This document shows, in pieces, positions 28,652 to 38,358 of a DNA stretch of 64,000 nt. Position 1 is the first letter of the stretch; each line of letters starts with the position of its first letter. The stretch is from Rhodovarius crocodyli. Lineage in GTDB: Bacteria > Pseudomonadota > Alphaproteobacteria > Acetobacterales > Acetobacteraceae. Position numbers and translations under genes: made by a program. The notes under the pieces are model-generated. The model was not told where the DNA came from, did no database searches, and worked only from the letters and a program-made list of their open reading frames with translations. The stretch lies in contig CAMDJV010000011.1 of NCBI GenBank assembly GCA_945901085.1, forward strand, positions 1-64,000, written 5' to 3'.

Positions 28652-29197
28652 TCAAATCCGCTTGGCAGCCATCACGGCGGCTTTGGAACCCGCCCCCACC
28701 ATCCAGCACCAGCCCAGCAAAGCCAGGCTCGGCGGCGCCACGCCCAGGCCGCGCGCCTCATCGCGATGATGCACCTCCTCCTCCTGGCATTGCGCCAGCA
28801 TGGCGCGCAGCGCCGGGAAACTCTGCTCAACATCCAGCCGGTCAATCTGCTGCTGGTAATGATGATCGACAAAGCTCTCCACCGCATCGATGGTGGCAAA
28901 GATCGCGCGCGGCCCAAACAACGCCGGAATCGCCCCGGTCAACCACCCCGCCACCCGCCAGATCGGCAGCAGCTTGGAATGTTTCGCCGCCGGCAGCACC
29001 TGCTCGATCAGGCGCAAATGCCCCTGCTCGGTCACCATATGGCGCTGGGCGAATTCCCGCGCCGCCGGGTCACGGCTGACGGCCAGGATGCCACGATAAA
29101 TCATCACCGCCCCGGTCTCCCCGGCATGGTCGGAGCGCAATTCGCCCTCCAGCCAGGCGGGCATGCTGTGGATCGGCAGGGCGGCAATATGATTCAT
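28652..29197 (-). CDS. coq7: Coq7-family demethoxyubiquinone hydroxylase
   Basis: Coq7 is a di-iron monooxygenase that carries out the C6 hydroxylation late in ubiquinone synthesis. The 181-residue protein shows the ferritin-like ligand pattern: GELRSDHAGETGAV, TEQGHL, DAVESFVDHHY and EEEVHHRDEA. ATG 29197 (MNHIAALP) is the likely start; the frame upstream gives a poor N-terminus. It is divergent from the DCC gene by 52 bp. Length and motifs are typical of alphaproteobacterial Coq7. Confidence 0.92.
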   Translation of the reverse strand: MNHIAALPIHSMPAWLEGELRSDHAGETGAVMIYRGILAVSRDPAAREFAQRHMVTEQGHLRLIEQVLPAAKHSKLLPIWRVAGWLTGAIPALFGPRAIFATIDAVESFVDHHYQQQIDRLDVEQSFPALRAMLAQCQEEEVHHRDEARGLGVAPPSLALLGWCWMVGAGSKAAVMAAKRI

Positions 29198-29249
29198 CCC
29201 AGCCACATGGCATGCTGACAGGCAGAGGCAAGCACCCCATATCACCGCC

Positions 29250-29594
29250 ATGACACAAACCACGGTTTATTATGATGGCGCCTGCCCGGTCTGCTCGCGC
29301 GAAATCGCGCAATACCGCCGCGCCCGCGGCGCCGAGAGCCTGAATTTCATCGATGTCACCGGCTGCGACGAAGCCGCCCTCGGCCCTGACCTGACCCGGC
29401 AGGCCGCCCTGGCCGCCATGCATGTGCGCCGCCCGGATGGCACGCTGGTGCAGGGGGCGCGCGCCTTTGGCGATATCTGGGCCGCGCTGCCCGCCTTTCG
29501 CCCCCTGGCCTGGGCCATGCGCCTGCCGGGGGCGGGGTGGCTGGCGGATATCGGCTATGCCGGGTTCCTGCGCGCGCGCCGCCTCTGGCGGTAA
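29250..29594 (+). CDS. DCC-family thiol-disulfide oxidoreductase-like protein (DUF393)
   Basis: The 114-residue protein starts with VYYDGACPVCSREIAQYRR, which is the DCC family motif with a CxxC-like pair. The fold is thioredoxin-like, and the physiological role is not settled. A hydrophobic segment near residues 80-95 (PLAWAMRLPGAGWLADIGYA) is usual in the family. It lies between divergent coq7 and convergent bcp. Confidence 0.88.
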   Translation: MTQTTVYYDGACPVCSREIAQYRRARGAESLNFIDVTGCDEAALGPDLTRQAALAAMHVRRPDGTLVQGARAFGDIWAALPAFRPLAWAMRLPGAGWLADIGYAGFLRARRLWR

Positions 29595-29607
29595 ACCTTG
29601 GCGGACC

Positions 29608-30075
29608 TCAGAGCCCCTGCGCCGCCTCCAGCACCGCCGCCGCATGGGCATCGGGCTTCACCTTCCGCCAGACCTTAACAATCTTGCCGTCAGCGCCCAC
29701 CAAAAAGCTGGAGCGCTCCATCCCCATATAGGTCTTGCCATACATGGATTTCTCCACCCACACGCCATAGGCCTTGGCCGTCACCTGCTCCGGGTCCGAA
29801 GCCAGGGGAAATTCCAGATTGTATTTCTTGGCGAATTTCTCAATTGGCGGCATGGCATCGGGCGAGACGCCAATCACCGTCAGCTTCAGCTTGCCCAAAG
29901 CCGGCAGGGCCTCCTGAATGCCGCAGGCCTGCTTGGTGCAGCCGGGCGTATCCGCCTTGGGGTAGAAATACAGCAGATAGGGCGCGCCCTTGAGCGCCGC
30001 CGAGGAGATCTGGCGGCCACCGCTCGCCGCCATCTCAAAGCCGGGGGCGTCATCGCCGGCATTGGGTCCGCTCAT
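29608..30075 (-). CDS. bcp: Peroxiredoxin, BCP/PrxQ type
   Basis: This thiol peroxidase reduces hydroperoxides with electrons from thioredoxin. The 155-residue protein has the peroxidatic Cys in PKADTPGCTKQAC (near 46) and a second Cys five residues later (51), the atypical 2-Cys arrangement of BCP. Its start overlaps the glnE stop codon by four bases, so it is probably translated with glnE. Confidence 0.95.
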   Translation of the reverse strand: MSGPNAGDDAPGFEMAASGGRQISSAALKGAPYLLYFYPKADTPGCTKQACGIQEALPALGKLKLTVIGVSPDAMPPIEKFAKKYNLEFPLASDPEQVTAKAYGVWVEKSMYGKTYMGMERSSFLVGADGKIVKVWRKVKPDAHAAAVLEAAQGL

Positions 30076-32972
30076 GCATTCTCTCCTGCTATGTGGCGGC
30101 CGACATGGCGGGCGAAGGCATCGCGCACCAGGGCGGCATGAATGTCGATCTGTGCGCGCAGGGCCAATCCGTCAACCACCACCTCGCCCAGCGCCAGCCC
30201 CGCACCACGCAGCAGCACCGCCTCGGCCGAGCGGGAGAGGTCATGATCCATCGGCCGCGCCATCATCAGCCGCCGCAGCCCCAGCAGGCTGCGCCATAGC
30301 CGCTCCGCCCGGCACAGCGCCACGGCTTCGGGCAGCAGCCCCGCCTCCCCCAGCGCCGCCAGGGCGGCCGCGGTGTTGTGGCGCAACAGCTCAGGCCGAT
30401 GCGGCGCGTGTTCCAGCAACAGCGCCTGGGCGATGAACTCCACCTCGATCATCCCGCCGGGCATGGCCTTGAGGTCCCAGGGGCCCTCAGGCGGCAATTC
30501 GCGCAGCAACCTAGCGCGCATCGCCGCCGCATCATGCAGCGCCCTCCCCGCTGGCAGCGGGCGCAGCTGCGCCTGGCGCAGCGCCTGGGCCACCCGCCGG
30601 CGGAAGGCCACGGGGCCCGCCACCACTCTCGCGCGCATCAGCGCCATCCGCTCCCAACTCCAGGCCTCCTCGGCCTGATAGCGTTCGAAGCTGGAAAGAC
30701 GCGTCGCCACCGGCCCCTTATTGCCGGTCGGCCGCAGCCGCATATCCACCGCAAAAAGCTGCCCCTCCGCCCCGGGCGAGGAGAGAGCCGCCACAATCTG
30801 GTGCGACAGCCGGATAAAATAATCACTCGGCGCGAGGGATTTCGTCCCCCCCTGGCTCGCCTCGGCATCGGCGGCGTGGTCGTAGAGCAGCACGATGTCT
30901 AGGTCGCTACCCGGCAGCATTTCCTGCCCGCCCAGCTTGCCCATGGCCAGCACCGCCAGCGCGCCGCCGGCCAGCTTGCCGTGGCGGAGGGCGAATTCGG
31001 CGCTGACGCGCGGTATCACCGCCCCCATCACATCCTCGGCCAGATTCGAGCGCAAAAGCCCAGCCTCATCCGCCGCCAGCCGCCCTTCCAGCAGGGCAGC
31101 ATCAATCTCAAAGCGCCGCTCGGTGGCCAGCCTGCGCGCGGCATCCAGCGCCTCCTCCAGATGCCGGGCCTCGCGCACCCGCGCCAGCATGGGCAAAGGG
31201 GCGGTGGGGTCGCTGCTCAGCAGCCCCTCAAAGGCGGCAGGGAAATGCGCCAGATGATCGGCAAAGGGCGGTGCCGCGCCGAGAATGGTGGCAATGCGCC
31301 GAAGTAACGCCGGGTTGCGCTGGATCATCGACAGAATCTGCACCCCCACCGGAAGATGCGACAACATGGCATCAAACCGCGCCAGCACGGCATCCGGCTC
31401 CGCCTCGGCGGCAAAGCTCTCCAGCAGGCCCGGCAGCATGCCGGCCAGCAAGGCCCGGGCGCGCTCGCTGCGGGTGGCGCGCACCCGCCCCTGCTGCCAG
31501 CCGCGCAATATGCCCAAGGCCGAGGCCCCATCGCGAAAACCCATCCCCTCCAGCGCCGCCAGCGCCTCGGGCGCATCCTCCGGCCCCTCGGGCATCACAA
31601 AGCCGCTCTGCGGGAGTTCACCCACAATGCCTTCAAAAACCTCCAGATAATGCCCTTCCACACAGCGCATGCTGGCGGTCAGCCGCTCGATCAGTGCCTC
31701 GGGCCCCGTCAGCCCCATGAAGCTGGCAATGCGCGCAAGCCCGGGCTCATCCTGCGGCAGGCGATGGGTTTGCCGGTCATGCAGCATTTGCAGCCGATGC
31801 TCCACCTGGCGCAGCAGCAGATAGGCATCCGACAATTCACCCAGCGCCACGCGGTCCATCCGCCCCGCCGCCACCAAGGCGGTCAGCGCGCCCAGTGTGG
31901 TGGGCTGCCGCAAGGCCGGGTCCCTACCGCCCCAAAGCAATTGCAGCGCCTGGGCGGAGAATTCGATCTCGCGAATACCGCCCCTTCCCAGCTTCACATC
32001 ATGGCCAGGCACGGTGATGCCCCCGCCCAGGCCCTTATGCTGATTGATCTGCCGCTTGATCGCGTGAATATCCGCCAGCGCCGAGAAATCGAGAAAACGG
32101 CGCCAGACAAAGGGCCGGATTTCGCGCAAAAACGCCTCGCCGGCGGCAATATCGCCAGCCACCGGGCGGGCCTTGATCATCGCCGCGCGCTCCCAGGTCG
32201 CGCCCATGCTCTCATAATAACTGATCGCCGCGGGGATGGAGACGGCCAGCGGCGTGGCGGCAGGGTCCGGCCGGAGCCGCAGATCGGTGCGGAAGACGTA
32301 GCCATCGGCGGTGCGCTCATCGAGCAGCTTCACCAATTCGCGCGCAATACGCACGAAGCAGCCCTGCGCCTCATCAGGCTCGGTCGCCACCGAAGGGTCG
32401 AACATCAGGATGAGGTCAATATCGGAGGAGTAGTTCAGCTCCCGCGCGCCGAGCTTGCCCATGCCCATCACCACCAGCCCGCAGCCGCGCCCCCCCCGCG
32501 CGGCGGCGCGTTTGAGTTCGCCGCGTTCGACGGCCGCGCGCAGCAAATGCCGCAAACAGGCACCCAGCGCCGCCTCAGCCAGGGTGGTCAGCGCCTCGGT
32601 CACCCGCTCCAGCGGCCAAAGCCCGCCAATATCGGCCGCCGCTATCACCAGCGCCGCGCGGCGCTTCACCTGGCGCAGCAGCGTGGCCAGTGCCGGGCGC
32701 GCCGTCGCGGCATCGGCGCGGGAAAGCGGCGCGATAGCGAGTTGAAAGGCCTCATCGGCGCCGCGCTCGAGCAGGCGCAGCAGGCTGGCCGGCTCCCGCT
32801 CCAGCAGATCGGCCAGATAAGGGCTATGCCCGGCCAAGGCGGCGAGCCAGGGCAGCGCATCGGCATGGGCCAGCAGGGCCTGGGCATTGGCATCACCCTC
32901 TTCGAGCGCGGTGCGCAGGCGCATCACCGCATCCGAATCGTATGCCTGGGGCAGTATGGGGTTGCGTGACAT
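30072..32972 (-). CDS. glnE: Bifunctional glutamine synthetase adenylyltransferase/deadenylylase
   Basis: GlnE adds AMP to and removes AMP from glutamine synthetase in response to PII, setting nitrogen assimilation. The protein is about 966 residues with two nucleotidyltransferase domains. The N-terminal domain carries GKLGARELNYSSDIDLIL and the C-terminal domain carries GKLGGQEMLPGSDLDIVL. Both retain the GS/D..D metal-binding pattern, so both activities are probably intact. ATG 32972 is preferred; a start at 32999 adds nine residues but would run into the divergent gene. It is divergent from the AsmA-like gene by 25 bp and followed by bcp. Confidence 0.95.
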   Translation of the reverse strand: MSRNPILPQAYDSDAVMRLRTALEEGDANAQALLAHADALPWLAALAGHSPYLADLLEREPASLLRLLERGADEAFQLAIAPLSRADAATARPALATLLRQVKRRAALVIAAADIGGLWPLERVTEALTTLAEAALGACLRHLLRAAVERGELKRAAARGGRGCGLVVMGMGKLGARELNYSSDIDLILMFDPSVATEPDEAQGCFVRIARELVKLLDERTADGYVFRTDLRLRPDPAATPLAVSIPAAISYYESMGATWERAAMIKARPVAGDIAAGEAFLREIRPFVWRRFLDFSALADIHAIKRQINQHKGLGGGITVPGHDVKLGRGGIREIEFSAQALQLLWGGRDPALRQPTTLGALTALVAAGRMDRVALGELSDAYLLLRQVEHRLQMLHDRQTHRLPQDEPGLARIASFMGLTGPEALIERLTASMRCVEGHYLEVFEGIVGELPQSGFVMPEGPEDAPEALAALEGMGFRDGASALGILRGWQQGRVRATRSERARALLAGMLPGLLESFAAEAEPDAVLARFDAMLSHLPVGVQILSMIQRNPALLRRIATILGAAPPFADHLAHFPAAFEGLLSSDPTAPLPMLARVREARHLEEALDAARRLATERRFEIDAALLEGRLAADEAGLLRSNLAEDVMGAVIPRVSAEFALRHGKLAGGALAVLAMGKLGGQEMLPGSDLDIVLLYDHAADAEASQGGTKSLAPSDYFIRLSHQIVAALSSPGAEGQLFAVDMRLRPTGNKGPVATRLSSFERYQAEEAWSWERMALMRARVVAGPVAFRRRVAQALRQAQLRPLPAGRALHDAAAMRARLLRELPPEGPWDLKAMPGGMIEVEFIAQALLLEHAPHRPELLRHNTAAALAALGEAGLLPEAVALCRAERLWRSLLGLRRLMMARPMDHDLSRSAEAVLLRGAGLALGEVVVDGLALRAQIDIHAALVRDAFARHVGRHIAGENA

Positions 32973-32997
32973 CGGCCATGATGGGAAGCGGGTCAGC

Positions 32998-35900
32998 ATG
33001 GAAGGTCAAGCCAAGATGACCGGGGAGAAGATCACCCACCGCGTCAGCCGGTCAGGGGCGCATGCGCTGCGCCTGCTGCGGCGCGTCTTTTCCAGCCATG
33101 GCCGCGGGCTGCGCCTGCTCACCCGTGCGGTGCTGGGGCTAACGATGGCGCTGGGCTTGGCCGCCGGGGCACTGGCATGGCGGCTGGGCCAGGGGCCGCT
33201 GGAACTGACCTGGTTCGCCGGCCAAATGCGGCAGGGCATTGCCCTCGATGCCGGCACAAGGCTGCGGGCGGAGTCCATTGCCCTGGCCTGGGATGGCTGG
33301 CGCCACGGCGCCAGCGCCCTGCCGGCGATCAGGCTTGATGGGGTGCAGCTGGAGGGGGCGGGGCTTGCGGCCGAGGCCGATGCGGTGCTGCTGCATGTCT
33401 CGCTCGCGGCCTTGCTGCGCGGCGAGATCGCCCCCTCCCTGCTGGAGCTTGAGGCGCCGCGGCTGCGGCTGAAGCCAAGTGATGGCACCGCCGGCGAGAT
33501 GGATACCGCCACCCTGCTGCCCTGGCTCGCCGCCCCCGACGAATTGGGCCGCCACATGGCGCTGCGTGGCTTGCGGGTGCGCAATGGCGCCATCGCCCTG
33601 CCCGCCAGCGGCAGTACCCCCGCCATGGCGCTGGAGGGCATTCAACTCTTCGCCCAGCGCGGCCGCGATGGCCTGCGCGCCGATGGCGCGGCCGCGCTTC
33701 GCATGGCCGGCATACAATTGCCGGTCACCGTCCAGGCCACGGGCGGCGGCGCGGGCAGCGAGGTGGTGCTGCGCGTGAACGGATTGCAGCCGCCGGCCCT
33801 GGCCGGGCTGCTGCCGGAACTCGCGCCGCTCGCGGGGCTGCAAACCACGCTCAGCGCCGCCATCACCCTGCGGCTGGATGGCGGGCTGGTGCCGCGCGGC
33901 GGCGTGCTGGCCCTGGAAGCCGGCCCCGGCCGGCTCAGCCATGGAGGCTGGTCACTGCCGCTGCAGGGGTTTTCCCTGGAAGCGAATATGCGCCGCGATG
34001 CGCTGGAACTGACGCGAGCCGCGATCCTGCTGGGCCCGGCCGGGGCGGCGCCACAGCTTCACCTCACCGCGCATGGCAGCGCCTGGCGGGAGGATGGCCG
34101 CTGGCGGGGCGAGGCGGAAACCGCCCTGGCCAGCTTCGACGTGACCCATATCGCCAGCCTCTGGCCCGAGGGGCTGGCGGAGGAGTGGCGCGCGGAGGTG
34201 GGGCGGCTCGCCCTGGCGGGGCAATTGCGCGGAGCTCGGCTGGGCCTCACCCTGGGCAATACCGAAACTGGGCCACGGCTGCTCCATGCCCGGCTGCATG
34301 CGCCGTTCAGCGGATTGCGGCTCGGCCTGGGCCAGGGCCTCGATATCACTGAGGCGCTGATCGAGGCGAGCGGCACGGAGCAGGCCTTCCGGCTGGATGC
34401 GCTGCGGCTGGTTCTGCCCTCGCCTCGTTCCGGGGCGCCGCCCACCACCATCACCGCCGCCGCCAATATCAGGCGCGGGGCGGCGGAATGGAGTGTGGCG
34501 GGCGATCTGGCGCTGGACCAGGTGGCCTTCGCCGATATGCCCACGCTTTGGCCCGAGGGTGTGGCGCCCAAGCCGCGCAAATGGATGGTGGAGAATATGC
34601 TGGCCGGGGTGGCGCAAGAGGGCCAGTGGCGCTTCGATCTCGCTCTGCCCGATGGCCAGGCGCCGCAGCTGCGCGCGCTATCGGGCCGGGCGGCGGCCAG
34701 CGGCGTCACGGTGCAATGGGTCCGGCCGATTCCACCGGTCATCGAGGCCGCGGGCGAGGTGCAGTTCGGCCGCGATAGCATCACCGTGACGCTGAGCGGT
34801 GGGAGGCAGGCGCGGGCCGATGGCAGCGCCTCAGGGCTGGAGGTGACCGGCGGCGCGCTGCGCTTCACCGACTTGTCGCAGCCCATCGAACAGGCCGATC
34901 TGCAATTGCTTCTGGGCGGATCACTGCCGGATCTGATGACGGTGCTGCGCCACCCAAGGCTGCATCTCTTCGAGCGGCGGCCCTTGGAGTTGGTGGTGGC
35001 CGAGGGCAGCCATGTCACCCGGTTGAACCTGAATTTCCCGATGCTGGAGGAGATTCCGGCGGAATCGGTCCGGGTGCGGGCGGAATCGCGGCTGAGCAAT
35101 CTGCGCCTGGGCCGGGCGCTACTGGGCCGAGAACTCACCCAGGTGCAGGGCGAATTGCTGCTAGAGAGCGAGCGGCTGCGGGTGCAGGGCACTGGCAATT
35201 TGCTCGGCGCGCCGCTGCGGCTGACGACTGAGATGGATTTGCGCCCGGGGCCGGCCAATGGCGTGCTATCGCGCGAGACGGTGCAGGGCACCGTCTCGGC
35301 CCGGCAATTGGCCCAGCTGGGGCTTGATCTGGGCGATGTGCTGGGCGGGTCCGTCGCCATTGATGCGCGGACCGAACGGCGGCGCAATGGCCAGGGCATG
35401 GTCACCCTGCGCGGTGACCTGGCACCGGCCACGCTGGCCGTACCGGCGGCGCGCTGGAGCAAGGCGCAGGGCAGCCCCGGCAGCGCCGAGGTGGTGGTCC
35501 GGCTGCAGGGCGATAATCTTGTAGGCCTGGATAATGGCCGGCTGGACGTGCTTGATCTGTCCTTGCGCGGGCGCGCCATTGTTAATCGCGGCCGGATCGA
35601 GCGCTTTGAGATTGCCGAGAGCCAGTTTGGCGGCAGCCGCTTCCAGGGTGATGTGCGCGCGCCTGCCCAGCCGGGCGCACCGTGGCAGACGACGCTGCGC
35701 GGGCCGCTGCTGGATTTGCGGGCGATCTTTGCCGAGCGGCGTGGCGCGACGGAGGCGCCGGCAGAGGCCGCGACCTCGCCCCCCATGGTGCTGGAGGCGC
35801 GGTTTGACCGGGTGACGCTGGGCGAGGGCCGGGAATTGCTGGGGGTGCAGGGCCGTGCGGTGGTGGATGAGCACTCGGTGCTGCGGCAGGGATTTTTGCG

Positions 35901-36612
35901 CGGCCGCACCAGCACGGCCTCCGGCGCCTTTGAGCTGGTGGTGGCACCGCGGCCGCAGGGCCGTTCCTTGCGGCTCACCGCCGAGGATGGCGGGGCAGTG
36001 CTGCGGGCCTTGGATGGGATCAGTTCGATCGATGGTGGGCGGCTGAACCTCAATGGCGGCTGGGCGAGCAATGCGGTAAACGCGCCGCTGACCGGCACGG
36101 CGGAGCTGGAAGGTTTTGTGGTGCGCGGCGCGCCGGCCATCGGCAAGCTGTTGCAGGCGATGACGCTCTACGGGCTGGTGGATGCGCTGCAGGGCGGGGC
36201 GGGGCTGAGTTTCAATCGCGCCAATGTGCCCTTCAGCATGAATCGCGAGGTGCTGACGCTCAATGATGCACATGCCTTCTCGCCCAGCCTGGGGCTGACG
36301 GTGCGGGGCCGGGTGCTGCGTGAGGCGGATATGATCGACCTCGAGGGCACCATCGTGCCGGCCTATATGATCAACACGGTGCTGGGCAATTTGCCGCTGG
36401 TGGGGCGGCTGTTCAGCCCTGAGCCGGGCGGTGGGCTATTTGCCACGGCGTTCCGGGTGCAGGGGCCGGCGGCGGACCCGCAGGTGCAGGTGAACCCGCT
36501 TTCGACCATCACGCCGGGATTTTTGCGCGGGTTGTTCGGCCTGGCGCAGGAGCCGGTGAGTGTGAGCCCGCAGCCACCGGGGCCAGGGGGGGAGGCGGGG
36601 CCGCGGCGGTGA
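32998..36612 (+). CDS. Large AsmA-like/DUF3971 (YhdP-type) envelope protein
   Basis: The 1204-residue protein has one N-terminal transmembrane helix near residues 35-55 (AVLGLTMALGLAAGALAW) and a very long beta-rich periplasmic region. Its last 150 residues contain the AsmA-like C-terminal signature, including VPAYMINTVLGNLPLVGRLF followed by GGLFATAFRVQGP. Proteins of the AsmA/TamB/YhdP group are thought to form hydrophobic grooves that carry phospholipids to the outer membrane. ATG 32998 and ATG 33016 are both possible starts. The C-terminus is Pro/Gly-rich, and a tandem-repeat region begins right after the stop codon. Confidence 0.87.
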   Translation: MEGQAKMTGEKITHRVSRSGAHALRLLRRVFSSHGRGLRLLTRAVLGLTMALGLAAGALAWRLGQGPLELTWFAGQMRQGIALDAGTRLRAESIALAWDGWRHGASALPAIRLDGVQLEGAGLAAEADAVLLHVSLAALLRGEIAPSLLELEAPRLRLKPSDGTAGEMDTATLLPWLAAPDELGRHMALRGLRVRNGAIALPASGSTPAMALEGIQLFAQRGRDGLRADGAAALRMAGIQLPVTVQATGGGAGSEVVLRVNGLQPPALAGLLPELAPLAGLQTTLSAAITLRLDGGLVPRGGVLALEAGPGRLSHGGWSLPLQGFSLEANMRRDALELTRAAILLGPAGAAPQLHLTAHGSAWREDGRWRGEAETALASFDVTHIASLWPEGLAEEWRAEVGRLALAGQLRGARLGLTLGNTETGPRLLHARLHAPFSGLRLGLGQGLDITEALIEASGTEQAFRLDALRLVLPSPRSGAPPTTITAAANIRRGAAEWSVAGDLALDQVAFADMPTLWPEGVAPKPRKWMVENMLAGVAQEGQWRFDLALPDGQAPQLRALSGRAAASGVTVQWVRPIPPVIEAAGEVQFGRDSITVTLSGGRQARADGSASGLEVTGGALRFTDLSQPIEQADLQLLLGGSLPDLMTVLRHPRLHLFERRPLELVVAEGSHVTRLNLNFPMLEEIPAESVRVRAESRLSNLRLGRALLGRELTQVQGELLLESERLRVQGTGNLLGAPLRLTTEMDLRPGPANGVLSRETVQGTVSARQLAQLGLDLGDVLGGSVAIDARTERRRNGQGMVTLRGDLAPATLAVPAARWSKAQGSPGSAEVVVRLQGDNLVGLDNGRLDVLDLSLRGRAIVNRGRIERFEIAESQFGGSRFQGDVRAPAQPGAPWQTTLRGPLLDLRAIFAERRGATEAPAEAATSPPMVLEARFDRVTLGEGRELLGVQGRAVVDEHSVLRQGFLRGRTSTASGAFELVVAPRPQGRSLRLTAEDGGAVLRALDGISSIDGGRLNLNGGWASNAVNAPLTGTAELEGFVVRGAPAIGKLLQAMTLYGLVDALQGGAGLSFNRANVPFSMNREVLTLNDAHAFSPSLGLTVRGRVLREADMIDLEGTIVPAYMINTVLGNLPLVGRLFSPEPGGGLFATAFRVQGPAADPQVQVNPLSTITPGFLRGLFGLAQEPVSVSPQPPGPGGEAGPRR

Positions 36613-36625
36613 TGTGGTGAAAGCG

Positions 36626-36940
36626 GTGTATTCGGACAAATAGCCCGCCCCAGTGGCTGGCGGGGGGGCTGGCGGGGTGGCGGGGCTGCGGGGTCTGTGC
36701 GGCGACCATGTCGTATTCGGACAAATTGCCCCACCCGGCGGCCGGCGAGGCGGGGGCTTGGTTTTTTGGGCCTGGGCGAGGCGGGGCTGCGGGGCTATGC
36801 GGCGACCATGTCGTATTCGGACAAATTGCCCCGCCCGGTGGCCGGCGAGGCGGGGGTTTGGTTTTTTGGGCCTGGGCGAGGCGGGGCTGCGGGGTTATGC
36901 GGCGACCATGTCGTATTCGGACAAATTGCCCCGCAGTGGC
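36626..36940. repeat. 100-bp tandem repeat array (about three copies plus partial)
   Basis: The words GGCGACCATGTCGTATTCGG recur at 36701, 36801 and 36901, an exact period of 100 bases. The two full intervals are nearly identical throughout, including GGTTTTTTGGGCCTGGGCGA. A diverged partial unit starts at 36626 (GTATTCGGACAAATAGCCC). Because 100 is not a multiple of three, all three forward frames stay open by repetition and none has supported coding content. It fills most of the gap between the AsmA-like gene and the TPR/GT9 gene (36613-37081). Confidence 0.93.
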
Positions 36941-37081
36941 GGCGGTGGCTGTGGCCTGGGGATTGGGTTGTCAAACAGCGCTTGCGTTATAGGATTATTT
37001 ACCGATAAAGGCAAGCGCCATTTGCCTGTTTCGGCCCGGCGCTATTCCCATATGACGCGATTTGTTGCATGATTTGGCATC

Positions 37082-38176
37082 ATGTCGCAGCCGCCGGATA
37101 TCGCGCCCATCCTCACCGTTCTGGACGAGGCCCTGCATGGAGGGCGCTGCCTGGAGGCCGCTGCGGCGCTGCGCACCCTTTCACGGCTGGTGCCACAGGA
37201 TTTGCGGGTGCGGGCGGCTTTGGCGCGGGCGCTGTTTGCTGCCGGACTCTGGCAGGAAGCCTGGGATGCCTATGAGGTGCGCTTCGAGTTGCTGCCTGAC
37301 ATTTTCCCCAAGGTGAGCCGGATGGGGCCGAATGGGCCGGAGGCGATGCCGATTTGGCGCGGCGGCCCGGCGCCCGAGGCGCTGCTGGTGATGGGTGAAC
37401 AGGGCTTGGGCGATACCATCCAATTCGCCCGCTACCTGCCCCTGCTGCAGGCGCGGGGGGTGCGGGTGCATGCGGTATTAGATGGGCGCATCCATGCGCT
37501 GCTGGCGCCGCTGCTGGCGGGTATTGACCTGCGCGCGAGCGGCACGGCGGGGCGGGTACAGGGGGTGAAATCCTGGCTGCCGCTGCTCAATCTGCCACAG
37601 GCGCTGGGGCTGCGGCCGCAGGAATACCGCGGACAAATCCCCTATCTGGCGGCGGATGGGGCGCGCGTCGCGCGCTGGCGGGCGCGAATCGGCGGTGAGG
37701 GCTTGCGGATTGGCATTGTCTGGCAGGGCAACCCGGCAGCGCCGGTGGATCGGCATCGCTCGGCGCCGCTGGCGGCTTTCGCCCCCATTGCGGCTCTGCC
37801 GGGGGTGCGGCTTTTCGCGCTGCAAAAGGGCCCGGGCGAGGATGCTCCCGCACCTTTCGCGCTTGAACGGCTGGGGCCGGAGATGGATCAGGGGCCGGAT
37901 TGGTTCCTGGATACCGCGGCAGCGATGGTGGCACTTGATCTTGTGGTGTCAGTGGATACGGCGGCCTTGCATGTGGCCGGCGCGCTGGGGCGGCCGGCGC
38001 TGCTGCTGGCGCATGGGCGCGAGAGCGATTGGCGCTGGCAGCAGGGGCGGGAGGATACCATCTGGTACCCTTCGGTGCGGCTGGTGCGCTGCCCCGATGG
38101 CGGGGCGGATTGGCGTGCGGCGGCGGCGCGGGCGGCTTTTCTGATCCGGACTGGGAACCTGCCGGCGGCGGCCTAG
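37082..38176 (+). CDS. TPR protein with glycosyltransferase family 9-like domain
   Basis: The 364-residue protein has a TPR-like helical N-terminus (residues 10-75, AAAALRTLSRLVPQDL and ARALFAAGLWQEAWDAYE). A heptosyltransferase-like domain follows, with VMGEQGLGDTIQFARYLPLL, RIGIVWQGNP and SVDTAALHVAGALGRPALLL. Such fusions are common in alphaproteobacteria with surface glycans or glycosylated flagellins, but no substrate can be assigned. The ATG lies just past the tandem repeat and an AT-rich stretch (36985-37080), which probably holds its promoter. The stop codon is the first base group of a family A repeat. Confidence 0.85.
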   Translation: MSQPPDIAPILTVLDEALHGGRCLEAAAALRTLSRLVPQDLRVRAALARALFAAGLWQEAWDAYEVRFELLPDIFPKVSRMGPNGPEAMPIWRGGPAPEALLVMGEQGLGDTIQFARYLPLLQARGVRVHAVLDGRIHALLAPLLAGIDLRASGTAGRVQGVKSWLPLLNLPQALGLRPQEYRGQIPYLAADGARVARWRARIGGEGLRIGIVWQGNPAAPVDRHRSAPLAAFAPIAALPGVRLFALQKGPGEDAPAPFALERLGPEMDQGPDWFLDTAAAMVALDLVVSVDTAALHVAGALGRPALLLAHGRESDWRWQQGREDTIWYPSVRLVRCPDGGADWRAAAARAAFLIRTGNLPAAA

Positions 38177-38268
38177 AGGCGTTTCAGCGCGAGCGAAGAC
38201 GGTGAAACGGTTTTAGCCTCTGTTTTTCCGCCATCTTTATCCGCTCAAACGAACCCGTCTGAGCGGAT
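38174..38268. repeat. Dispersed palindromic repeat, family A copy 2
   Basis: The first part (38174-38220) has TAGAGGC..TTTCA and TGAAACGG..TAGCCTC arms around GCGAAGACGG. The second hairpin (38239-38268) has arms ATCCGCTCA and TGAGCGGAT. The element is in opposite orientation to copy 3 at 39286-39387, with which it shares CATCTTTATCCGCTCAAACG. It overlaps the stop codon of the TPR/GT9 gene. Confidence 0.8.
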
Positions 38269-38358
38269 GATACTCTCATGATCACATGCGGGCGGGGCTT
38301 GACCCTGCCCGGCGCCCCATGCATGGCGCGACCGTAACCAATCGCCCAGGATACTGAC

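Noticed and set aside
36653-37072. Open frames of 94-139 codons across the 100-bp repeat
   Set aside because: All three forward frames are open because the repeat period is 100 bases. The predicted peptides are Gly/Arg-rich repeats with no ribosome site or family resemblance.
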